Origin: Lysobacteraceae bacterium
GTDB lineage: Bacteria; Pseudomonadota; Gammaproteobacteria; DSM-19610
Assembly: GCA_020201295.1 (NCBI GenBank)
Contig: JAIVHA010000134.1
Span: forward strand, 24,743-40,741
Reading direction: 5' to 3'
Length of the DNA stretch: 15,999 nt
A model generated the notes under the pieces. The model searched no databases, was not told the DNA's origin, and saw only the letters and a program-made list of their open reading frames with translations. The position numbers and the translations under genes are program-made. Positions 8,194 through 13,529 of the stretch are shown piece by piece (the first letter of the stretch is position 1; the number at the start of each line of letters is the position of its first letter).

Positions 8194-8250
8194 CTGTAGG
8201 AGCGGGCTCTGCCCGCGAATCGGGTTCGCGGGCAGAGCCCGCTCCTACAG
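8194..8250. repeat. REPIN-like palindrome, GTAGGAGCGG family, copy 3
   Basis: A perfect 26-base inverted repeat (8194-8219 and 8225-8250) with a 5-base loop. Relative to copies 1 and 2 the core has changed to GGGC/GCCC on both arms, so pairing is preserved. It lies in the 174-base gspC-gspD gap and, if transcribed in the operon, would form a very stable mRNA hairpin between those two genes. Confidence 0.85.
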
Positions 8251-8287
8251 GACCATCCTCCAATCCCCGCGACCCTCGATGAGCAGG

Positions 8288-9196
8288 CTATTGCGGCACA
8301 TCGAAATTCAGCGTCATGTTCTGCTGCCCCCGGCGAATCTCCAGGTTCAGGCTGGTCTCATTCTGCAGGGCCTGCAAGGCCTGCATGCCATTGGCCGGGT
8401 TATCCAGGGCCAGGCCGTTGATGGCGGTGACGATGTCCCCGGCGCGCAGGCCCAGTTTGTTCAGGAAAGTAGGGTCCTGACCGGGCAGCAACCGAAAACC
8501 CACCAGTTGGCCATTCTCCTGCACCGGCATGGGCCGCACCAGGCTGATGAGCGACTGCGGGTTGGTCCGCAAGGTCTCGCGATGCTGCTGCAACAGCGCG
8601 CCCGGGTCCTCGGACGTGGCACCGCCGTTGGCGGGCCTGGACGGCGGCTCGCGACTCATGCCGTCGATGGTCTCCTCCTGGGGCAGTCGCAGGGTCTCGT
8701 AGCGACCGGCCCGCGACAGGATGATGCGGTCCACATGGATCTCCCGCAGTTCCGCGCCGCCCGGCAGCGGATCGCCGATACGGTAGACCTCTTCCTCTCC
8801 CCCGGGCTCGGCCACGATCGCCAGCGCCTGCTCCGGATCACGCGCCGCGAACAAGCCGCGCAGGGTGAGGCGCAGGCGGGTGTCGGGGGCATCCCGTGGC
8901 ACCTCCTCCACCGCCGCCGGGCCACCCTGCGCCGCTTCACCGAACAGGTGCAGGCGTGCCACCTCGCGGCCCCGATCCGGGGTTTGTGCCGGCGCGCTTG
9001 CCACTGCCCCGCCGGCCGGCAGGGACACCGTCTCTGGCGCCACCGGCAGGAGCAGGTGCCAGGTCAGCTGCGCCAACAGCCAGGCGAGACCCAGCACCAG
9101 CAACAGGTTCACCGCCAGCACCAGGCGCCCCACCCCGGGGCCCTGCAACCATTGCAGCGGGCCGTGGGAAGGAAGGGTCAGTGAAATCATGTTCAT
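8288..9196 (-). CDS. gspC: Type II secretion inner-membrane clamp protein GspC
   Basis: A 302-residue bitopic inner-membrane protein that links the cytoplasmic-membrane platform to the GspD secretin. There is a short cytoplasmic N-terminus, one transmembrane helix at about 24-50, and a Pro/Ala-rich linker. A homology-region domain at about 105-172 (LRLTLRGLFAARDPEQALAI, then YRIGDPLPGGAELREIHVDRIIL) is the part known to bind GspD. A C-terminal PDZ domain occupies about 215-302 (GFRLLPGQDP, LRAGDIVTAINGLAL). The order and sizes match GspC. ATG at 9196 is used; a second ATG two codons later is equally plausible, since no strong Shine-Dalgarno is visible. It heads the gspC-D-E-F block; gspG to gspN are not in the window and may be elsewhere. 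Confidence 0.93.
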   Translation of the reverse strand: MNMISLTLPSHGPLQWLQGPGVGRLVLAVNLLLVLGLAWLLAQLTWHLLLPVAPETVSLPAGGAVASAPAQTPDRGREVARLHLFGEAAQGGPAAVEEVPRDAPDTRLRLTLRGLFAARDPEQALAIVAEPGGEEEVYRIGDPLPGGAELREIHVDRIILSRAGRYETLRLPQEETIDGMSREPPSRPANGGATSEDPGALLQQHRETLRTNPQSLISLVRPMPVQENGQLVGFRLLPGQDPTFLNKLGLRAGDIVTAINGLALDNPANGMQALQALQNETSLNLEIRRGQQNMTLNFDVPQ

Positions 9197-9240
9197 GGAT
9201 GCCGGAAATCCGCCTGTTCTGTGTCTTCTGTGGATGACCC

Positions 9241-9260
9241 TGCCGGGCCGTAGCCCGGCA
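9241..9260. terminator. GC-rich hairpin downstream of rhlB
   Basis: TGCCGGGC and GCCCGGCA form an 8-bp stem with a CGTA loop in the 107-base gap after the rhlB stop (rhlB is read on the minus strand). No T-run follows on the minus strand, so it is not a canonical intrinsic terminator; it may protect the transcript or be another REP-like unit. Confidence 0.3.
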
Positions 9261-9303
9261 AAGCCGGCCCGCCAGTCTGGGTTCCGAAGGTTACAGTATC
9301 ACG

Positions 9304-10626
9304 TCAGGACGAAGCCCCGTGCGAGGACCGGCGCGGCGGTCGGCGCCCCTGGCCTCCCCCGCCCCCGCCCCCGCCCGAGCGGCGCGGCCCACTGCGATCG
9401 CCCGGACGACCCGTGCGCGGCGGCCGGTCGATCTTGACGGGCGGCGCCAGGTCGCGGGCCAGCAGGTCCTCGGTGACGGCCTCCACCGGGATCTTGGCGC
9501 CGATGTAGGCCTCGATCTCGGGCAGGGAATAGACGTACTTCTCGCAGGCGAAGCTGATGGCGTCGCCGTCGCTGCCGATGCGGGCGGTGCGGCCGATGCG
9601 GTGTACATAGTCTTCCGCGTCCTGGGGCAGGTCGTAGTTGAACACGTGGCTCACATGGTCGATATGCAGGCCGCGCGCCGCCACGTCGGTGGCCACCAGC
9701 ACCGGCAGCTCGCCTTCCTGGAACTGGCGCAGCAGCGACTGGCGTTTTTTCTGCGGCACATCCCCGGACAGCACGGCGGTCTTGATGCCATTGCCCTCCA
9801 GGCTGGCCCAGACCCGGTCGGCGTCGCGCTTGGTGTTGACGAACACGATGCTGCGGCGCGGGTCCATGTGCCGCAGCAGGCCGATCAGCAGCGGGATCTT
9901 TTCGTCGTTGGCAGTGTGATAGAGCAGCTGGCGCACCCGGTCGGCCGTTACCTGCTCGGCTTCCACGGTGATGCCACGGGGGTTGTTCATGTGTTCGTAG
10001 GCCAACTCCTGCACGCGGTGGGACAGGGTGGCGGAGAACAGCAGGCCAAGGCGCTGTTCCGGCGCCGGACAACGGCGCAGCAGGAAGCGGATGTCCTTGA
10101 TGAAGCCCAGGTCGAACATGCGGTCGGCCTCGTCCAGGACCACGACCTGGGCAAGGCGCAGGTCGAAGACATGCTGCTTGAAGAAATCGATGATGCGCCC
10201 TGGCGTGCCGATGAGGACATCCACGCCCTCGGCCAGATGCTGGCGCTGCTTGTCGTAGTCGGTGCCACCGTAGGCCAGGCCGAGACGCAGCCCCGTGTGA
10301 CGGCCGAGCATCTCCGCATCGCGGTGGATCTGCATGGCCAGTTCGCGGGTCGGGGCCAGCACCAGGGCACGCACCTGGGTAGGCTTGCGCTCAGCGTCGG
10401 AGGGGTGGTTGAGCAGGTGGGCATAGAGGGCCACCAGGAAGGCGGCGGTCTTGCCCGTGCCGGTCTGCGCCTGGCCCGCCACATCATGACCATCGAGGGC
10501 GATGGGCAAGGCCTGCGCCTGGATCGGGGTACAGGCCGAAAAGCCAGCATCTTCAATACCCTGCATCAGTTCCGGGGGCAGGTCGAAGTCCTGGAAACGG
10601 ACGTCACTCAAATGATCGTTTGGCAT
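9304..10626 (-). CDS. rhlB: DEAD-box ATP-dependent RNA helicase RhlB
   Basis: A 440-residue RNA helicase. Visible motifs in order: Q-motif region (F11 to Q36), motif I AQTGTGKT (53-60), Ia PTRELA (92-97), GG, TPGR (141-144), DEAD (165-168), SAT (198-200), ATDVAARGLHI (312-322) and HRIGRT (342-347). The protein aligns closely by eye with E. coli RhlB (for example LGFIKDIRFLLRR and HVFNYDLPQDAEDYVHRIGRTAR), and the location divergent from trxA-rho is the same as in E. coli. That separates it from RhlE or SrmB. The tail from about 400 is Arg/Gly/Pro-rich with a run of nine glycines (about 418-425 plus), a likely RNA-binding or partner-binding extension. In E. coli RhlB works with RNase E in the degradosome; that role is inferred here. 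Confidence 0.93.
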   Translation of the reverse strand: MPNDHLSDVRFQDFDLPPELMQGIEDAGFSACTPIQAQALPIALDGHDVAGQAQTGTGKTAAFLVALYAHLLNHPSDAERKPTQVRALVLAPTRELAMQIHRDAEMLGRHTGLRLGLAYGGTDYDKQRQHLAEGVDVLIGTPGRIIDFFKQHVFDLRLAQVVVLDEADRMFDLGFIKDIRFLLRRCPAPEQRLGLLFSATLSHRVQELAYEHMNNPRGITVEAEQVTADRVRQLLYHTANDEKIPLLIGLLRHMDPRRSIVFVNTKRDADRVWASLEGNGIKTAVLSGDVPQKKRQSLLRQFQEGELPVLVATDVAARGLHIDHVSHVFNYDLPQDAEDYVHRIGRTARIGSDGDAISFACEKYVYSLPEIEAYIGAKIPVEAVTEDLLARDLAPPVKIDRPPRTGRPGDRSGPRRSGGGGGGGGQGRRPPRRSSHGASS

Positions 10627-10949
10627 GGCTGCCTAGCATACCTGAAATACCGGCTGCGTTGGACTTGAAATGTGTGAAGATTTAGGCTCCAATGGCATCA
10701 GCGCGGACGCAGCCACCCCGCTGACCCGTTCAGCAAACCCGGTACCCGAACGCATCGTCCGTTTCCGGCTCTGCCACAGGAATCCCGACCGCAGCGAACA
10801 GAATCCCGTGTCCGGAATTCGATCAATGGCCACGCCGTTCATCGGGCGGTATTACCCAGACCAATATTCCCGACCCGATGCATAAACACCATATTTGGCC
10901 GTTTCGGCCCAAACCCAGTCAGATACCTGCATGCAGGAGGCTTTAAACC
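10627..10949. promoter_or_regulatory. Divergent rhlB/trxA intergenic region
   Basis: 323 bases without a convincing gene lie between the two divergent starts, so promoters for both directions must be here. I see no unambiguous -35/-10 pair. TATGCT lies shortly before the rhlB start on the minus strand but lacks a well-spaced -35. AGGAGG at 10935-10940 is the trxA ribosome binding site, 9 bases before its GTG. A 71-codon frame at 10670-10885 has no ribosome site or recognisable product and is not called. Confidence 0.5.
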
Positions 10950-11276
10950 GTGAGTGAACGCATTGTCTACGTGACCGATGACAATTTTGAACAGGAAGTC
11001 CTTGGTTCCAGCGAACCCGTGCTGGTGGATTACTGGGCCGAATGGTGCGGCCCCTGCAAGATGATCGCCCCCATCCTCAACGAGATTGCCGACGAATATC
11101 AGGGCAAGATCAAGATCGCCAAGCTGAACATCGACGACAATCCGCAGACCCCGCCCAAGTACGGGATCCGCGGCATTCCGACCCTGATGCTGTTCAAGGG
11201 CGGCAATGTGGAGGCTACCAAGGTGGGCGCCCTGTCCAAGTCCCAGCTGACGGCCTTCATCGACAGCAACCTGTAG
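10950..11276 (+). CDS. trxA: Thioredoxin 1 (TrxA)
   Basis: A 108-residue cytosolic thioredoxin, the same length as E. coli TrxA. The redox site is W32-C33-G34-P35-C36, preceded by VLVDYWAEWC. The cis-proline loop is GIPTLMLFKGG, and the conserved buried Asp is in VLVDYWA. It reduces protein disulfides using thioredoxin reductase. GTG at 10950 is taken as start because AGGAGG is 9 bases upstream and the protein then begins like other TrxA proteins (SERIVYVTDDNFEQEV). It lies directly upstream of rho, as in E. coli. No intrinsic terminator is evident in the 170-base gap to rho, though a small GC hairpin (about 11305-11318) is present. Confidence 0.97.
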   Translation: MSERIVYVTDDNFEQEVLGSSEPVLVDYWAEWCGPCKMIAPILNEIADEYQGKIKIAKLNIDDNPQTPPKYGIRGIPTLMLFKGGNVEATKVGALSKSQLTAFIDSNL

Positions 11277-12252
11277 GCAGAGCAGATACGATCAACCATT
11301 ATCAGGGGCGGCCCGCCCAATGGGTCGCTCGATACCGAACCGGCAGCCTCGGTCATCACGACCCGATGCGCATGCCGGCATACCTGCCCCGAGACATCGG
11401 CGCACCCCGCCCCGTCAACGACCCGTAACACAAGACAATAACCCATATGAACCTGACTGAACTCAAGACCAAATCCGCCGCCGACGTCATCCAGATCGCC
11501 CAGGACATGGGCATCGAGGGTACCGCGCGTTCCCGCAAGCAGGATGTCATCTTCTCGATCCTGAAATCCCACGCCAAGAGCGGCGAGGATATCTTCGGGG
11601 ACGGGGTGCTGGAGATCCTGCAGGACGGCTTCGGTTTCCTGCGCTCCGCCGACAGTTCCTATCTGGCCGGGCCCGACGACATCTATGTCTCCCCCAGCCA
11701 GATCCGGCGCTTCAGCCTGCGCACCGGCGACACCGTGTCCGGCAAGATCCGCCCACCCAAGGAGGGTGAACGTTACTTTGCCCTGCTCAAGGTCAGCGAG
11801 ATCAACTACGAGGCACCGGAGAACGCCAAGAACAAGGTCATGTTCGAGAACCTCACCCCGTTGCACGCCAACCAGCGCATGCAGCTGGAGCTGGGCAACG
11901 GCAGTACCGAGGACATCACACCACGGGTCATCGACCTGTGCGCGCCCATCGGCAAGGGCCAGCGCGGCCTGATCGTGTCGCCGCCCAAGGCCGGCAAGAC
12001 CATGCTGCTGCAGAACGTGGCGCAGAGCATCGCCGCCAACCACCCCGAGTGCTACCTGATCGTCCTGCTCATCGACGAACGTCCCGAGGAAGTGACGGAG
12101 ATGTCCCGCTCGGTGCGCGGCGAGGTGGTGTCCTCCACCTTCGACGAACCGGCCAGCCGCCATGTGCAGGTAGCCGAAATGGTCATCGAGAAGGCCAAGC
12201 GCCTAGTGGAACACAAGCGCGACGTGGTCATCCTGCTCGACTCCATCACCCG

Positions 12253-12299
12253 AGGTCACCAAGACCAACAACGAATTCTTCGATTCAATGAAGCGCTAG
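12253..12299 (+). pseudogene. rho: Rho 3'-terminal fragment (codons about 405-418 plus stop)
   Basis: In the +1 frame relative to the upstream rho part, these bases read VTKTNNEFFDSMKR then TAG. This matches the C-terminus of Rho (E. coli ends MTKTNDDFFEMMKRS). It follows immediately after codon 269 of rho. Its first bases AGGT (12253-12256) are the same as the last four bases of the other displaced rho piece (13654-13657), so the two pieces meet exactly at that tetranucleotide. Short, but the match is too specific for chance in this context. Confidence 0.88.
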
Positions 12300-12303
12300 A
12301 AAG

Positions 12304-12347
12304 AATTGGGGTCAAGGAATTGGGGTCAGGTCTTGCAATCCAGCAAA
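12304..12347. repeat. Left REP unit of RAYT element with duplicated AATTGGGGTCA
   Basis: AATTGGGGTCA occurs at 12304-12314 and 12318-12328, a 14-base period, and the second runs into GGTCTTGCAATCCAGCAAA. The sequence 12322-12347 is identical to the left arm of the right-end palindrome (13436 onward). The transposase stop codon and its last five or six codons are encoded inside it. Confidence 0.8.
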
Positions 12348-13213
12348 CCGTCCTCTCCCCCACTGTCATTCCGATCTCGGTACCAGCGGACGGCGCGACT
12401 GACGGTCGCATAGTGCACGGAAAACACCTCCGCGATCGCCTGCATGGTGTAGGCGCCGGAGAGATAGGCCATAGCCATCGCCTCCCGCCTGTCCTGGTAA
12501 CGCTGTGCGTATTCCGGAAGTGGTTGTGGTGAGCCACGTCGCTGCAGGCGAGGGACTTCCTTCAGGTCGCCGCACCCGCTGCGAACTTCCTGATCAAATT
12601 TCTCCACGAACTGCTCCGACCCCAGATAGATTTGATTGCGCAGTTCATTCCATATGCTTGGCAGACCAATACCCTCACGGACAAATTCGATATACCTGGT
12701 CCGCGCCCACTCACGACGATCCCCGAAACAGTGCATCAACCAGTCGGTCTCGAGCCAGGTGGGCGCCGGACACCTACCCAGCATGGCTTGGTGACTACTC
12801 CATGGCCAATCCTCCGGAGTTTCCGCTATCCGCGCGCGCACCGGGTTTAACACCACGTAACGGGACAGCTCCAGCAGGTACTCGTCACGCTCCACCAGAA
12901 TCGCCTTGAAACGGCCCTGAAAAAGATGACCGACCAGATCATGGCTGCGATTGAATGCCTGTGTATACACGCCATTCAAGTAGCGCATCCCCTTCGAGAG
13001 ATTCGCCTCTGCCGTTTCCACCACGGCATGGTAATGATTGGTCATCAGACAATAGGCATGACAGCGCCAATTATACCGGCTGCACGCCTCCCCAAAGATA
13101 CGTAACCAGCCCCTGTAATCACGCTCGTCACGATAGATATCCTCCCTTCGATCACCGCGGGACGTCACATGATAAAGGCCACCCGGAACCTCGATGCGCA
13201 ATGGACGCGCCAT
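12326..13213 (-). CDS. REP-associated tyrosine transposase (RAYT, Y1_Tnp / IS200-like)
   Basis: A 295-residue single-strand DNA transposase-like protein. The HUH motif is H60-Y61-H62 in NHYHAVVET. The presumed catalytic tyrosine is Y119 in SRYVVLNPVRA. The N-terminal YHVTSRGDRREDIYRD and the GVYTQAFNRSHDLVGHLFQGRFKAILVE block are typical of RAYTs. A C-terminal helix-turn-helix is likely at about 247-277 (MQAIAEVFSVHYATVSRAVRWY). GGGAGGA about 5 bases upstream supports the ATG at 13213. RAYTs process REP palindromes; the ones flanking this gene share its core with the palindrome at 900-996. The last residues, LLDCKT and the stop, are read from the REP unit itself. Catalytic residues are intact, so it may be active. 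Confidence 0.9.
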   Translation of the reverse strand: MARPLRIEVPGGLYHVTSRGDRREDIYRDERDYRGWLRIFGEACSRYNWRCHAYCLMTNHYHAVVETAEANLSKGMRYLNGVYTQAFNRSHDLVGHLFQGRFKAILVERDEYLLELSRYVVLNPVRARIAETPEDWPWSSHQAMLGRCPAPTWLETDWLMHCFGDRREWARTRYIEFVREGIGLPSIWNELRNQIYLGSEQFVEKFDQEVRSGCGDLKEVPRLQRRGSPQPLPEYAQRYQDRREAMAMAYLSGAYTMQAIAEVFSVHYATVSRAVRWYRDRNDSGGEDGLLDCKT

Positions 13214-13259
13214 ACATCCTCCCTGGATTGTGGCGTGCTACTGGCAGGAAATAAGTGAC

Positions 13260-13294
13260 AAGGGGCCGCTCACCGTCCTGGATAACGGCCCCTT
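13260..13294. other. Hairpin in the 5' region of the RAYT gene
   Basis: AAGGGGCCG (13260-13268) pairs with CGGCCCCTT (13286-13294) around a 17-base loop, about 50 bases upstream of the transposase start. It is possibly a structural or regulatory element in the transposase leader. The remainder of 13214-13435 shows no gene that I can support. Confidence 0.5.
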
Positions 13295-13435
13295 ACGGGA
13301 GATGGTGTAATGAGATTAGAGGTCATATGCCGCGGGCTTCCAATCCCGATGCGCATGATATCCCTATCCGCGCAACCAGCGTCCCTGTCAAGGCCAGAAC
13401 TTACAACGACCGGAAAAGAACTGCAACCTTGTCAG

Positions 13436-13529
13436 GGGGTCAGGTCTTGCAATCCAGCAAAATTATAAGATTTTGCTGGATTGCAAGACCTGACCCCTTT
13501 AGTTGACCCCTTTAGTTTGACCCCTTTAG
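13436..13529. repeat. Right-end REP palindrome of RAYT element with GACCCCTTTAG triplicate
   Basis: A 28-base arm at 13436-13463 is matched perfectly by 13470-13497 around a 6-base loop. It continues into three direct copies of GACCCCTTTAG (13492-13502, 13505-13515, 13519-13529) separated by TT or TTT. The last copy abuts displaced rho sequence. Confidence 0.85.

Larger units (their letters stand above)
11447..12532 (+). pseudogene. rho: Transcription termination factor Rho, 5' part; disrupted after codon 269
   Basis: The first 269 codons (to 12253) are clean Rho: N-terminal helix bundle, RNA-binding cold-shock-like domain (about 50-120, GDGVLEILQDGFGFLRS), P-loop GLIVSPPKAGKT (174-185), DERPEEVTEM and Walker B VVILLD (260-265). 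Numbering matches E. coli Rho. After SITR (266-269) the sequence jumps, out of frame, to the last codons of rho (12253-12299). The open frame then runs to 12532 through the antisense of a transposase and encodes no Rho. Codons 270-363, with the Q-loop and R-loop, are missing from the window. Codons 364-405, with the arginine finger, are displaced to 13533-13657. The product cannot be a working helicase. Rho is essential in many gammaproteobacteria, so another intact copy or an assembly fault is likely. Confidence 0.92.
12300..13529. mobile_element. RAYT element with flanking GGGGTCA-type REP sequences
   Basis: About 1.2 kb consisting of a Y1 transposase gene on the minus strand, one copy of the GGGGTCAGGTCTTGCAATCC unit on the left (12322-12347) and an inverted pair on the right (13436-13497). 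Both edges bear short direct repeats ending in GGGGTCA. Rho-derived sequence touches both sides: the rho stop at 12297-12299 on the left, and rho codon 364 at 13533 on the right. Exact ends are set by where rho sequence starts and stops, so they are approximate by a few bases. Confidence 0.75.

Noticed and set aside
10670..10885. Small gene between rhlB and trxA
   Set aside because: It has no Shine-Dalgarno, no family resemblance, and occupies the region needed for divergent promoters.
11305..11318. Terminator or attenuator in the rho leader
   Set aside because: The GC hairpin is very small, has almost no loop and is not followed by a T-run; no leader peptide is convincing.
12252..12299. A separate small gene ending NNEFFDSMKR
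   Set aside because: It has no start or ribosome site and matches the C-terminus of Rho, so it is a rho fragment.
12300..12532. A functional Rho-transposon fusion protein with a new C-terminal domain
   Set aside because: The tail after 12253 is first out-of-frame rho and then the antisense of the RAYT gene; no folded domain is recognisable and the ATPase lacks its Q-loop, R-loop and arginine finger.
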